From Cellulosimicrobium cellulans (GTDB lineage: Bacteria; Actinomycetota; Actinomycetes; Actinomycetales; Cellulomonadaceae): a stretch of DNA of 64,000 bases. Below the pieces are notes generated by a model that was not told where the DNA came from, searched no databases, and worked only from the letters and a program-made list of their open reading frames with translations. Made by a program: the position numbers and the translations under genes. Below, in pieces: positions 36,689-45,695 of the stretch. Where the stretch lies: positions 124,001 through 188,000 of the forward strand of contig NZ_VEGH01000002.1 of NCBI RefSeq assembly GCF_007679345.1, written 5' to 3'. The stretch's first letter is position 1. Every line of letters begins with the position of its first letter.

Positions 36689-39600
36689 CGCGGGCCCTCC
36701 CGGTCGTCGTGGTGCTGCGGGGCGACCCGCCCGGCGGCGACCGCGTCCACCCGGACCTCCTCGGCGGGCTCGGCGTCGCCGCCGACCGCCTCGGGGTCGC
36801 CGTCCTGCTCGGCCTGCCGGTCGATCTCGGCGCCGAGGCTGCGGAGGATGTCGAGCACCAGGCCGACGACGACGAGGTACACGCCGACGTCGAAGAACAG
36901 GGACGTCACCAGGTGGATGTCGCCGATCAGCGGCAGCGAGACGTCGATGATCCAGGACTGCAGCACGGTGCCGCCGAAGATGAGCGCGCCCAGGCCGACG
37001 CCCGCCGACAGGAACAGGCCGCTGCCCAGCAGCAGACCCGGCTGGACGGGGGCCGCCTCGCCGAGCTCGTACCGGCCGCCCGCGAGGTAGCGGACGATCA
37101 GCGCGATGCCCGTGACGAGCCCGGCCGCGAACCCGCCGCCCGGGGCGTTGTGCCCGGAGAACAGCAGGAACAGCGAGTACACGATCATCGTGTGGAACAG
37201 CAGCCGGACGACGACCTCGAAGACCACGGACCGGCGGCGCGGCGCCAGCGTCCGGCCGGCGCGGAGCCACTCGCGCGGCTGGTAGCCGGCGCGCGCCTCG
37301 ACCGGCTTGCGCAGCGCGGCCTGCGGGTCGTCCTCGCTGCCCCACACCGCGCGGTGCTCGGGCGCGTCGCCCGCGCGGAAGATCGCGCCCGACCGCTTGC
37401 GGAGGAACACGAGCGAGGCGACGCCGGTCGCCGCGACCAGCAGCACCGAGATCTCGCCCATCGTGTCCCAGGCCCGGATGTCGACCAGGGTCACGTTGAC
37501 GATGTTCTTGCCGCCGCCGAACGAGTAGGCCTCCTCGGCGAAGTCGACCGACACCGGGATGTGGATGCGCGCGCTCGGCACGATCAGCGCGAGCGCGCCG
37601 ACGGTCAGGCCCACCGACAGCGCCACGACCAGGCGGACCCAGCGGGACGCCACCAGGGGCCGGTCGGAGAAGTACGGGGGGAGCCGGCGCATGACGAGCA
37701 CGAACACGACGAGGGTCACCGTCTCGACCAGCACCTGGGTCAGCGCGAGGTCCGGCGCGCCCTGCAGCAGGAACAGCGCCGCGATGCCGTAGCCGGACAC
37801 GCCGAGCAGGATGACGGCCTTGAGCCGACGGCGCGCGCGGGCGACCAGCACGGCGGCCACCGCGACGAAGGCGCCGATCACGAGCTGCGCGGGCCGGTCC
37901 CAGGCCCGGGTCTCCGTCGGCAGCGAGGTGAACCGCACCAGCGGCACGCCCACGGTCACGACGAACACCACGAGGATGCCGCCGAGGTAGAACGGCAGCG
38001 AGCCACGCTGGGTGATCGCGGTGACGTCCGCGGCGACGTCGTCCAGGCGGCGCATGAACCGGCGGTAGAGCCGGTCGGCCTCGGGGACGTGCGGCACGGC
38101 GGCCTGCGCCGCCTCGACGGGGCCCCGGGCCAGGAACAGCAGCACGCCGACCGCGAGCACGACGACCGTGATCGCCAGGGTCGGGGTGAAGCCGCCCCAG
38201 AGCAGCAGGTGGCCCGGCTCGCCCTCGGGGTACCGGTCCGCCTGGGGCGCCAGCAGATCGTCGCCGACCTTCGGAGCCAGCGCGACCACGAGCCCCAGCA
38301 CCGCGAGCAGCATCGCCGGCCACACGAGGAGCAGCGACGGGCGGCCGACGGCGGCGGGCTCGGCCCGGTCGTCCTCGGCCGGGGCGTCGAGCTCGGGGAC
38401 GCTGCGCTCGTCGCGCGCGGCGGGCTCGTGCTTCGCGGCCCGCGCCTCGCGGGCGAGGGTGAGCGCCTTCACCGCGGCGGGCGACAGCACCGGCTTGGTG
38501 GCGAACGCGCCCCACCACAGACGCAGGCCGTACGCGACGGTCAGGGCCGACCCGACCGCGACGAGCACGAGCACGACGAGGTCCAGCGGGTGGCCGCCGT
38601 GACCCAGCGCCTCCAGCGCCGCCTCCTTGGCGACGTACCCGGCGAACGGCGGGGCGCCGATCATCGACAGCGTGGCGAGCGCGCCCGCGACCGCGGTGAT
38701 CGGCAAGGCCCGGCCGACGCCGGACAGCCGGCGCAGGTCGCGGGTGCCGGTCGCGGCGTCGACGACGCCGACCACGAGGAACAGGGCGGCCTTGAACATG
38801 GCGTGCGCGCCGACCAGGGCGAGGCCGGCGAGCGCCGTGGCCTTCGTGCCGTAGCCGACCAGCAGCACGATCAGGCCGAGCTGGCTGACCGTGCCGAACG
38901 CGAGGATCAGCTTGAGGTCGTGCTGGCGCAGTGCGCGGTAGCCGCCGAGCAGCAGCGTGCCGCCGCCCATGACGACCACCATCCACCGCCAGGCCGGCAG
39001 CTCGGAGTACGCCGGGGCGAACCGCGCGACCAGGTACACGCCGGCCTTCACCATCGCCGCCGCGTGCAGGTACGCGGACACCGGTGTGGGCGCGGCCATC
39101 GCGGCCGGCAGCCAGAAGTGCGTCGGGATCAGCGCGGCCTTGCTCATCGCGCCGACCAGCAGGCAGACCACCGCGGCCGTGACCATGGCGCCGTGCGGCG
39201 GGTTCGCGAGCGTCTCGGAGATCCGGTACGTGCCCGCGGCCTCGCCGAGCAGGATCACGCCGACGAGCATCGTCAGGCCGCCTGCGGTCGTGACGACGAT
39301 GGCCTGCATCGCCGCCCGGCGGCTGGCCTTGCGCTCGTGGTAGTGCCCGATGAGCAGGTAGGAGAAGACCGTGGTCAGCTCCCAGAACACGAACAGCAGC
39401 AGCGTGTCGTCGGCCGTGACCAGGCCGAGCATCGCGCCGGCGAAGGCGACCAGCACCCCGCTGAACCGGCCGAGACCGCTCGCGCCCGCCTTGAAGTAGG
39501 CCGAGCAGTAGACCAGGACGATCGCGCCGACGCCGCCGACCAGCAGCGACATCAACCACGAGAGCGTGTCCAGCCGGAACGACAGCTCCATGCCGAGGCC

Positions 39601-39786
39601 GGGGATCCACTGGACCACCTGGGTCGGCCCGTCGCCGTCCAGCACGCGGCTGGTGAGGGAGAGCGCCCACACCGCCACCGCGGCGGGGGCGAGCGCGAGC
39701 ACCCAGAACGCCTTGCGGCCGATCCACGCGACGAGCGCGGGCGCGACCAGGGCAGCGACGAGGTGCACCGCGAGGAGCTGCAGCAC
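36685..39786 (-). CDS. mnhA: Mrp antiporter fused subunit MnhA-MnhB
   Basis: A 1033-aa membrane protein. The first ~750 residues are MnhA (NuoL-like), with WELTTVFSYLLIGHYHERKAS, LIPTHFWLPAAMAAPTPVSAYLHAAAMVKAG-type motif and later helices. From about residue 830 there is an MnhB domain (VFEVVVRLLFHTMIVYSLFL, LFSGHNAPGGGFAAGLVTG, DVGVYLVVVGLVLDIL), so no separate mnhB exists. The start is GTG at 39786 with GGAG upstream. First gene of the six-gene operon mnhA(B)CDEFG, all joined by 4-bp overlaps. Confidence 0.94.
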   Translation of the reverse strand: MLQLLAVHLVAALVAPALVAWIGRKAFWVLALAPAAVAVWALSLTSRVLDGDGPTQVVQWIPGLGMELSFRLDTLSWLMSLLVGGVGAIVLVYCSAYFKAGASGLGRFSGVLVAFAGAMLGLVTADDTLLLFVFWELTTVFSYLLIGHYHERKASRRAAMQAIVVTTAGGLTMLVGVILLGEAAGTYRISETLANPPHGAMVTAAVVCLLVGAMSKAALIPTHFWLPAAMAAPTPVSAYLHAAAMVKAGVYLVARFAPAYSELPAWRWMVVVMGGGTLLLGGYRALRQHDLKLILAFGTVSQLGLIVLLVGYGTKATALAGLALVGAHAMFKAALFLVVGVVDAATGTRDLRRLSGVGRALPITAVAGALATLSMIGAPPFAGYVAKEAALEALGHGGHPLDLVVLVLVAVGSALTVAYGLRLWWGAFATKPVLSPAAVKALTLAREARAAKHEPAARDERSVPELDAPAEDDRAEPAAVGRPSLLLVWPAMLLAVLGLVVALAPKVGDDLLAPQADRYPEGEPGHLLLWGGFTPTLAITVVVLAVGVLLFLARGPVEAAQAAVPHVPEADRLYRRFMRRLDDVAADVTAITQRGSLPFYLGGILVVFVVTVGVPLVRFTSLPTETRAWDRPAQLVIGAFVAVAAVLVARARRRLKAVILLGVSGYGIAALFLLQGAPDLALTQVLVETVTLVVFVLVMRRLPPYFSDRPLVASRWVRLVVALSVGLTVGALALIVPSARIHIPVSVDFAEEAYSFGGGKNIVNVTLVDIRAWDTMGEISVLLVAATGVASLVFLRKRSGAIFRAGDAPEHRAVWGSEDDPQAALRKPVEARAGYQPREWLRAGRTLAPRRRSVVFEVVVRLLFHTMIVYSLFLLFSGHNAPGGGFAAGLVTGIALIVRYLAGGRYELGEAAPVQPGLLLGSGLFLSAGVGLGALIFGGTVLQSWIIDVSLPLIGDIHLVTSLFFDVGVYLVVVGLVLDILRSLGAEIDRQAEQDGDPEAVGGDAEPAEEVRVDAVAAGRVAPQHHDDREGPR

Positions 39787-40076
39787 GTCCGCTCCGTCCT
39801 GTCGTGGGCGGGTGGTCGGTCGGTCGGTCGCGCCGATCCGGGCCCACGGTGGGCCTGGGGCGCCCGCGGCGGTTCGACGGCTGTGGTGTTGTCAGCGGGC
39901 AGGTACAGGGACGCACGGCGGCACCGCGCGCGCAAGCGTGCGGAGGCCGACCGTGGTCGAGGGATTACCTGGACTCTATCAAGTGATGGCGCAGCACCAC
40001 CGGGCGGCGGGCGTGTGGGACCTCACCCGGGACCTCCGGTCGCGGGGTCGCCGCCCCGGGCGATTAGCGTGACCAC
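39787..40076. other. Divergent intergenic region, no gene seen
   Basis: This 290-bp gap between the Mrp operon and the Fe-S oxidoreductase holds a short GGTC tetranucleotide run (near 39810-39830) and, on the plus strand, an AT-richer patch around 39960-39985 (GATTACCTGGACTCTATCAAG) that probably contains the oxidoreductase promoter. No hairpin or conserved RNA was recognised. Confidence 0.4.
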
Positions 40077-42452
40077 GTGGACCTGCTGCGGATGACCTGC
40101 CTCGTCGTGGTGCTCGCCGCCACCGTCGTCGGGGTCGCGACGTTCGCTCTCGGCGCACGGCGGCTCACCCGCACGATCCGGGTCGGGCGACCGGCGCCCG
40201 GCCGGCTCCGGCCGGTGGGTCGGCGGGCGTGGCTCGTCGTGCGGGAGATGGTCGGGCACGGCCGGTTCCAGCACACGCCGGTGGTCCGCGCCGCGCACTG
40301 GGTCGTCATGGTGTCGTTCCCGGTGCTGTTCTTCACGCTGGTCGCCGGGTACGCGCAGGTCGTGGACCCGCGGTGGGCGCTGCCGCTGCTGGGGCACCTG
40401 GCGCCGTGGGAGTGGCTCACCGAGGGGATCGCCTGGCTGTCGCTCGCCGGGATCCTCGCGCTGATCGCGGTGCGGGTCCGCCGGACGCCGCGGGGGCTTC
40501 CGGCGACGCCCGCGCGCGCCGTGGCGGCCGTCGGCGCGGGGACCGGCGACGGATCGGGGCCGGTGGCGGACCCGGGGTCCCTGCCGCAGCGGCGGTCGCG
40601 GTTCTTCGGCTCGAGCACCGCCCAGGCCGTGGTCGTGGAGGCGACCGTGCTGCTCGTGGTCCTGGCGGTCCTGCTGCTGCGCGGCCTGGAGCACGAGCTC
40701 GCGGTACGCGACGGTTCCGCGCTGGCGAGCGCCTGGCACTTCCCGACCACCGCGTGGATCGGCGGGCTGTGGTCCGGGGCCTCGACCGGTGCGGTCGAGG
40801 CGGCCGTCGTCGTGTGCGCCACCGTGAAGATCCTGGTGTCGATGGCCTGGTTCGTCGTCGTCGGGCTCCAGCCCACGATGGGCGTCGCCTGGCACCGGTT
40901 CCTGGCCGTGCTGAACGTGTACGCCCGCCGGTCGGCGTCGGGCGCGCCGGCGCTGGGACCGCTGGAGCCGGTGCGGGTCGGCGACGTCCCGCTGGACGTG
41001 GCGGCGCTCGAGGACCTGCCGGACGACGCCCGGCTCGGCGCCCGCGCCGTCGAGGACCTGACCTGGAAGCAGCTGCTCGACGTCTCGACCTGCACCGAGT
41101 GCGGGCGGTGCCAGGACCAGTGCCCCGCGTGGGCGACCGGCAAGCCGCTGTCCCCCAAGCTGCTGACGCTGGCGCTCCGGGACCACGCCGCCGCGACGGC
41201 GCCGTACCTGCGGGCCGCGCGCGGCGGCGCCGACGTCGAGCCCGGGCACGTCGACGTCGACCTGGTCGCGTCCGGCGTCATCGACGCGGAGGCGCTGTGG
41301 GCGTGCACCACCTGCGGCGCGTGCGTCCAGCAGTGCCCCGTCGACATCGAGCACGTCGACACCATCGTCGACATCCGGCGCTACCAGACCCTCATGGAGT
41401 CGGCGTTCCCCGCGGAGCTCGGCGGCACGTTCACCAAGCTCGAGCGGCGCGGCAACCCCTGGGGCCTGCCCGCGCGGCAGCGCCTCGACTGGGCGAAGGG
41501 GCTGCCGTTCGACGTGCCCGTCGTGGGGGCGGACGTGGCCACGGCCGCCGAGGTCGACTACCTGTTCTGGGTCGGCTGCGCGGGGGCGTACGAGGAGAAG
41601 GCGAAGCGCACCACCCGGGCCGTGGCCGAGCTGCTGCACACCGCGGGCGTGACGTTCGCGGTGCTCGGCGACGGCGAGGGCTGCACCGGCGACCCGGCCC
41701 GGCGCGCGGGCAACGAGGTGCTCTACCAGATGCTGGCCTCGGCGAACGTCGAGACGCTGGCCGCGGCGGAGGCACGGGCCGTCGTCGTCACCTGCGCGCA
41801 CTGCTTCAACACGCTGTCCCGGGAGTACCCGCAGCTCGGCGGGCGGTACGACGTCGTGCACCACACCGAGCTGCTGGACCGGCTGGTCGGCGAGGGGCGG
41901 CTGACGCCGGTGGCGGCGCCGGACGCGCAGGCGCAGCGCGTGACCTACCACGACCCCTGCTACCTCGGCCGGCACAACGAGGTCTACGAGCCGCCGCGCG
42001 AGCTGCTCGCCGCGCTCCCGGGGGTCGAGGCCGTCGAGATGCCGCGCACGCGGGAGCGGTCGTTCTGCTGCGGGGCCGGCGGGGCGCGGATGTGGATGGA
42101 GGAGTCCCTCGGCACCCGCATCGGCACCGCCCGGGCCGAGGAGGCGATCGCGACCGGCGCCGACGTCGTCGCGACCGCGTGCCCGTACTGCACGGTGATG
42201 CTGACGGACGGCGTGGCGGCGGCGGGCGGCGCCGGCGCGGGCGGCGCGGCCGCGGGCGGCGCGGGCGGGGCGGACGCGGGCGGCGCGGGCGGGGCGGACG
42301 CGGGCGGCGCGGACGCGGGCGGGGCGGACGCGGGCGGCACGGCCGCGGGCGGCACGGCCGCGCAGCCGGGCGTCGACCGCGGCGCGGTCGGCGTCCCGGA
42401 GGTCACCGACATCGCCCTGCTGCTCCTGGACCGCGTGCGCGCCGCCCGCTGA
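40077..42452 (+). CDS. Membrane-bound Fe-S oxidoreductase (heterodisulfide reductase-like)
   Basis: A 791-aa protein. The N-terminal ~300 residues have five or six helices with membrane histidines ([38 protein letters not shown]), resembling a NarI-like heme-b domain. Two 4Fe-4S motifs follow: [12 protein letters not shown] and [12 protein letters not shown]. Next come two CCG domains ([12 protein letters not shown] ... HCFNTL, and [20 protein letters not shown] ... [14 protein letters not shown]). Such proteins transfer electrons between quinones and a soluble partner. Near the C-terminus, after [11 protein letters not shown], a Gly/Ala/Asp repeat of about 45 residues interrupts the last domain. 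Confidence 0.88.
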   Translation: MDLLRMTCLVVVLAATVVGVATFALGARRLTRTIRVGRPAPGRLRPVGRRAWLVVREMVGHGRFQHTPVVRAAHWVVMVSFPVLFFTLVAGYAQVVDPRWALPLLGHLAPWEWLTEGIAWLSLAGILALIAVRVRRTPRGLPATPARAVAAVGAGTGDGSGPVADPGSLPQRRSRFFGSSTAQAVVVEATVLLVVLAVLLLRGLEHELAVRDGSALASAWHFPTTAWIGGLWSGASTGAVEAAVVVCATVKILVSMAWFVVVGLQPTMGVAWHRFLAVLNVYARRSASGAPALGPLEPVRVGDVPLDVAALEDLPDDARLGARAVEDLTWKQLLDVSTCTECGRCQDQCPAWATGKPLSPKLLTLALRDHAAATAPYLRAARGGADVEPGHVDVDLVASGVIDAEALWACTTCGACVQQCPVDIEHVDTIVDIRRYQTLMESAFPAELGGTFTKLERRGNPWGLPARQRLDWAKGLPFDVPVVGADVATAAEVDYLFWVGCAGAYEEKAKRTTRAVAELLHTAGVTFAVLGDGEGCTGDPARRAGNEVLYQMLASANVETLAAAEARAVVVTCAHCFNTLSREYPQLGGRYDVVHHTELLDRLVGEGRLTPVAAPDAQAQRVTYHDPCYLGRHNEVYEPPRELLAALPGVEAVEMPRTRERSFCCGAGGARMWMEESLGTRIGTARAEEAIATGADVVATACPYCTVMLTDGVAAAGGAGAGGAAAGGAGGADAGGAGGADAGGADAGGADAGGTAAGGTAAQPGVDRGAVGVPEVTDIALLLLDRVRAAR

Positions 42453-42490
42453 CCCGCTTCACCTCGCCGAGCGCTGCCATCTCGCCGAGT

Positions 42491-42511
42491 CTGCAAAACG
42501 CGCCTTTGCAG
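42491..42511. terminator. Small hairpin after the Fe-S oxidoreductase
   Basis: CTGCAAA and TTTGCAG flank a 7-nt GC-rich loop, 38 bp after the oxidoreductase stop. The stem is short (7 bp), so it may be only a weak terminator. Confidence 0.4.
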
Positions 42512-42536
42512 GAGCGGGCGCTCACAGGCCGGAAGC

Positions 42537-42592
42537 GGAGAGTCGGCGGGAGGGGTGGCGCGGGAGGAGAGTCGGCGGGAGGGGTGGCGCGG
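42537..42592. repeat. Two tandem copies of a 27-bp repeat
   Basis: A GA-rich 27-bp unit containing AGTCGGCGGGAGGGGTGG is present exactly at 42537-42563 and 42566-42592, separated by GA. It lies in the convergent gap before the small membrane-protein gene. Likely a local slippage duplication. Confidence 0.7.
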
Positions 42593-42620
42593 CGGGCATC
42601 GGGGTGGCGGGGCGCAGGGG

Positions 42621-42788
42621 TCAGCGCGGGGCGGAGCGGCGGGCGCGGACGGCCCGGACCGCCACCACCACGCCCGTCAGCACCAGCAGCACGCCGATGC
42701 CCTGCAGACCCGGGGAGTCGTCCGCCTCACCGGCGACCACCGCCGCGGCGCCGAGCAGGACGGCGAGGGCGGCGAGCACGTACGACAT
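42621..42788 (-). CDS. Small hypothetical membrane protein (55 aa)
   Basis: The product starts MSYVLAALAVLLGAAAVVAG, has a short turn (EADDSPGLQG) and a second helix (IGVLLVLTGVVVAVRAV), and ends in a basic tail (RARRSAPR). A GGAGGT ribosome-binding site precedes the ATG at 42788. Size, topology and ribosome-binding site support a real two-helix membrane protein, similar in plan to the one at 23026-23241. No function known. Confidence 0.6.
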   Translation of the reverse strand: MSYVLAALAVLLGAAAVVAGEADDSPGLQGIGVLLVLTGVVVAVRAVRARRSAPR

Positions 42789-43072
42789 GGGGACCTCCGG
42801 GACCGACGCGCGCGGCGGGTCCGCGACGCACGATCGACTGTCGACCGCGATCGATCGACGGTCAACCGATCGCACGAGACGCACGCACACCCTCCACCGA
42901 CCGCGGTGCTCCCGCCGCGCCCCACTCCCGCCGCGCACCGCACCGCCCCGCGCACCGCACCGCGCACCGCACCGCCGAGGTCGCAGAACCCGCGGGGTTC
43001 CCGCGCCCGGAAGCCCGCGCCTTCTGCACGCTCGGCGTGGGCGCCTCGCGAGAGGCCTCGCGGGAGGGCGGG

Positions 43073-44623
43073 TCAGAGGGCGGTGGCGCGGCGGAGGGTC
43101 ACGAACGAGACGAGCGCCGCGCCCACCGCGACGACCGCGCCCACCGCGGCGGCGTGCTGGGTGCCCGCGTCGAACGCCAGGCGCGCCGACTCCAGGAGCG
43201 CCTCGCCCGTGCCGGCACCGACCTCGCCCGCCACCCGGGTCGCGCCGCCGAGGGTCTCGGCCGCGGCGTGCGCCTGGTCGGTCGTCAGCGTCTCCGGGAG
43301 CGCCACGCGCGCCCGGTAGGTCGCGTTGAGCACCGAGCCGAGGATCGCGACGCCCAGGGTGGTGCCGAGCTCGTAGGCCGTCTCGGAGATGGCGGACGCG
43401 GCGCCGGCCTTCTCCGGCGGGACGGCGGTGGTGATCTGGTCGTTGGTCAGCGTCTCGGCGAGGCCGACGCCCAGGCCCATCACCACGAACGTCACGGCGA
43501 CCGTCGCCGGCGTCGGGACGTCGCCGACCAGGGTCAGGACGCCGTAGCCGACGGCGGCCAGCAGGAAGCTCGACCCGATGAGCACGCCCGGCCGGACGTA
43601 CCGCACCAGCCGCACGGCGAGCAGGCCCGCGGCGACGGACGCGACGAGCCCCGGCAGCAGCACCAGGCCCGCGTCCATCGGGCTGAGCCCGGCGGCGAGC
43701 TGGAGGAACTGGGACACGATCACCAGCAGGCCGGAGAACCCGAGCACCGACAGCAGGTTGGCGGACACCGCGCCGGAGAAGACCGGGTTCGTGAACAGCC
43801 GGACGTCGAGCATCGGGGAGGCGAGCCGCCGCTGCCGCCGGACGAACGCCCACCCCGCGACCAGGCCCACGAGCACCGAGGCGCCGGTGGTCGGCGTCAG
43901 GCCGTGCTCGCCCGTCGCGATGATCGCGTAGACCAGCGGCAGCATGGTCGCGAGCGCGAGCACGCTGCTCCACGGGTCGAGCGGGCCGGGGGCGGGGTCC
44001 TTGGACTCGGGCACGAGCGCCGCGGCGAGCGGCAGCAGCACCAGGAGCACGGGCACGTTGAGCAGGAACACCGAGCCCCACCAGAAGTGGGTGAGCAGCG
44101 CGCCGCCCACGATCGGGCCGAGCGCGGCACCGCCCGCGAAGCCGGACGCCCAGACGGCGATGGCGAGCCGCCGCTGCGCGCGGTCGAGGAACACGTTGCG
44201 GATCAGCGACAGCGTGGACGGCATCAGCGTGGCGCCGAACAGGCCCAGCGCGGCGCGGGCGGCGATCAGCATCGCCGGGCTGGTCGACCACGCCGCGAGC
44301 AGCGAGACGACCGCGAACCCGGTCGCGCCGATCATCAGCAGCCGCTTGCGCCCGACGCGGTCGCCGAGGCTGCCCATCGGGACCAGCAGGCCCGCGAGCA
44401 CCAGCGGGTACGCGTCGACGATCCACAGCAGGTCCGACCCGGACGCGCCGAGCGCGGCCGTGATCGACGGCAGCGCGAAGCTCAGGACCGTGTTGTCCAC
44501 GGAGATGAGCAGCACCGGGAGCATGAGCACGGCCAGCACCGCCCAGGGGCGGACGGGACGGCCGCGGTGCTGGAGCGGCGCCGGGACGGCGGCAGTGGGA
44601 CCGGTGGTGACCGGGGCGGACAT
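43073..44623 (-). CDS. MFS drug exporter (DHA2 family, 14 helices)
   Basis: A 516-aa transporter. The N-terminal half shows VDNTVLSFALPSITAALG, WIVDAYPLVLAGLLVPMGSL and GDRVGRKRLLMIG, the DHA2 motif A and D1 pattern, and ASGFAGGAALGPIVGGALL is motif C. About fourteen helices. The start is the ATG at 44623 (MSAPVTTGPT) rather than the ORF extension into the divergent regulator. It is likely a multidrug or antiseptic exporter (QacA/EmrB type) controlled by the divergent TetR. Confidence 0.92.
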   Translation of the reverse strand: MSAPVTTGPTAAVPAPLQHRGRPVRPWAVLAVLMLPVLLISVDNTVLSFALPSITAALGASGSDLLWIVDAYPLVLAGLLVPMGSLGDRVGRKRLLMIGATGFAVVSLLAAWSTSPAMLIAARAALGLFGATLMPSTLSLIRNVFLDRAQRRLAIAVWASGFAGGAALGPIVGGALLTHFWWGSVFLLNVPVLLVLLPLAAALVPESKDPAPGPLDPWSSVLALATMLPLVYAIIATGEHGLTPTTGASVLVGLVAGWAFVRRQRRLASPMLDVRLFTNPVFSGAVSANLLSVLGFSGLLVIVSQFLQLAAGLSPMDAGLVLLPGLVASVAAGLLAVRLVRYVRPGVLIGSSFLLAAVGYGVLTLVGDVPTPATVAVTFVVMGLGVGLAETLTNDQITTAVPPEKAGAASAISETAYELGTTLGVAILGSVLNATYRARVALPETLTTDQAHAAAETLGGATRVAGEVGAGTGEALLESARLAFDAGTQHAAAVGAVVAVGAALVSFVTLRRATAL

Positions 44624-44664
44624 GACGACCTCGTTCGTTTCGTACGTGCGGACCGACGGAACTG

Positions 44665-44680
44665 TACCGTCTGGACGGTA
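44665..44680. promoter_or_regulatory. TACCGTC-TG-GACGGTA operator between MFS and TetR genes
   Basis: A perfect 16-bp inverted repeat with 7-bp arms lies in the 85-bp divergent gap, 42 bp from the MFS start and 29 bp from the TetR start. This is the classical layout of a TetR repressor controlling both promoters. Confidence 0.8.
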
Positions 44681-44708
44681 AAGCGTCACGGCCGGTACGG
44701 TCATTCCC

Positions 44709-45227
44709 ATGTCCGCGACCCGCGACCGCCTCCTCGACGCGTTCGAGGGCCTGCTGATCGCGCACGGCCCGCGCGCCGCCACGCTGGACGCGGTCGCCGC
44801 GGCGGCCGAGGTGTCCAAGGGCGGGCTGCTCTACCACTTCCCCAGCAAGGCCGCGCTGGTCCAGGGCCAGCGCGAGCGCCTGGCGGGGCTCGGCGAGGCC
44901 GACGTCGCCGCGATGCGCGCGGCGCCCGAGGGCGCGAGCGAGTACTACCTGCGCGAGTCCCAGCAGTCCGGCGGGCCGCTCGACCGCGCGCTGATCGCCT
45001 TCGCCCGGCTCGCGGAGGAGGCGGGCGGCGACGCCACCGCCGTCCTCGACGACCTGCGCCGGCACTGGTTCGAGGCGCTGGCCGACGAGCTCGGGGACCC
45101 GGCGCTCGCCCACGTGGTCCAGCTCGTCGGCGACGGCATGTACTACAACGCGGTCACCGGGGTGCGGGACGACACCGCGCTCGCCGACGCGCGCGCGGTG
45201 CTCGGCCGGCTGCGCGGCAGGGCCTGA
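44709..45227 (+). CDS. TetR-family repressor of the divergent MFS exporter
   Basis: A 172-aa regulator with HTH LLDAFEGLLIAHGPRAATLDAVAAAAEVSKGGLLYHFPSKAAL-type N-terminus, then a helical ligand domain. Divergent to the MFS gene and separated from it by a perfect palindrome; it probably represses both genes until a transported compound binds. A strong hairpin terminator follows at 45249. Confidence 0.92.
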   Translation: MSATRDRLLDAFEGLLIAHGPRAATLDAVAAAAEVSKGGLLYHFPSKAALVQGQRERLAGLGEADVAAMRAAPEGASEYYLRESQQSGGPLDRALIAFARLAEEAGGDATAVLDDLRRHWFEALADELGDPALAHVVQLVGDGMYYNAVTGVRDDTALADARAVLGRLRGRA

Positions 45228-45248
45228 GCGCCCGCACCCGGGGACGAC

Positions 45249-45280
45249 GACGGCCCCGCGGCGGGTGCCGCGGGGCCGTC
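45249..45280. terminator. Terminator after the TetR gene, 14-bp stem
   Basis: GACGGCCCCGCGGC and GCCGCGGGGCCGTC are exact reverse complements around a GGGT loop, 22 bp after the TetR stop codon. Confidence 0.85.
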
Positions 45281-45292
45281 GGAAGCGGTGTG

Positions 45293-45319
45293 CCGCCCGG
45301 TGCGGAGGGCACCGGGCGG
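45293..45319. terminator. Terminator after the 31-codon peptide gene, 11-bp stem
   Basis: CCGCCCGGTGC and GCACCGGGCGG flank a GGAGG loop, 16 bp beyond the stop codon of the minus-strand small gene. It is distinct from the TetR terminator next to it. Confidence 0.7.
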
Positions 45320-45334
45320 GACGGGTCCGGCGCG

Positions 45335-45430
45335 TCAGATCCGCACGCGCCGGGGGTTGCTCACGCTCGTCCAGGTGATGTCGTCGAACTCGGTCTCCGA
45401 CGCCTGCTGGTCCGTCGTGCTCATCTCCAT
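45335..45430 (-). CDS. Orphan 31-residue peptide gene
   Basis: I do not recognise a family. Minus-strand reading from the ATG at 45430 gives an acidic N-terminal part (MEMSTTDQQASETEFDD), then ITWTSVSNPRRVRI with a basic C-terminus. A second ATG at codon 3 is possible. GAGGGG lies about 7-12 nt upstream as a ribosome-binding site, and the gene has its own hairpin terminator 16 bp downstream. The acidic leader-like front and short, Ser/Thr/Trp-containing basic end recall precursor peptides, but no modification enzyme is adjacent, so this is only a resemblance. It could also be a small regulatory or membrane-associated peptide. Confidence 0.5.
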   Translation of the reverse strand: MEMSTTDQQASETEFDDITWTSVSNPRRVRI

Positions 45431-45587
45431 GACTCGCCCCCCTCGATCCGGTGTGTCGGTGCCATCCTGCGTCGCCCGCCCGCCCGCCGCACCCCCGGCG
45501 GGTGAACTCCGCGTAAAACCTCCCGGCCGCTCTCACCCGCCGGACCGTGGGACCGACGTCCCGACCGATCCCGCTGACGCGCATGGC

Positions 45588-45601
45588 ATCACGCGCGTGA
45601 T
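45588..45601. promoter_or_regulatory. ATCACGCGCGTGAT palindrome upstream of the P-type ATPase
   Basis: A perfect 14-bp palindrome lies 95 bp upstream of the ATPase start and 158 bp upstream of the divergent small peptide gene. It is a candidate operator for either unit; the regulator is unknown. Confidence 0.4.
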
Positions 45602-45695
45602 CAGCGCCGCGCCGCACGGAGAAACCCGTCCCCGCTCGATCGACGGCGACGCGGCGTGCCACCATGGCTCGGACGCCGAACGGTCAGGTGGTGAC

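Noticed and set aside
36709-40095. 1128-codon plus-strand frame across the Mrp operon
   Set aside because: His/Asp/Arg-rich antisense of mnhA; the minus-strand genes are unmistakable.
42930-42980. CGCACCGCACCG tandem repeats, possible CRISPR or VNTR
   Set aside because: Short, irregular, low-complexity GC run with no spacer structure.
45335-45430. Calling the small peptide a RiPP precursor
   Set aside because: No leader-binding domain, modification enzyme, protease or transporter specific to it is adjacent; only composition is suggestive.
40229-45505. A 1758-codon open reading frame on the plus strand across several genes
   Set aside because: Arg/Gly/Pro-rich antisense or out-of-frame reading of the oxidoreductase, MFS and TetR genes; caused by the lack of stop codons in GC-rich DNA.
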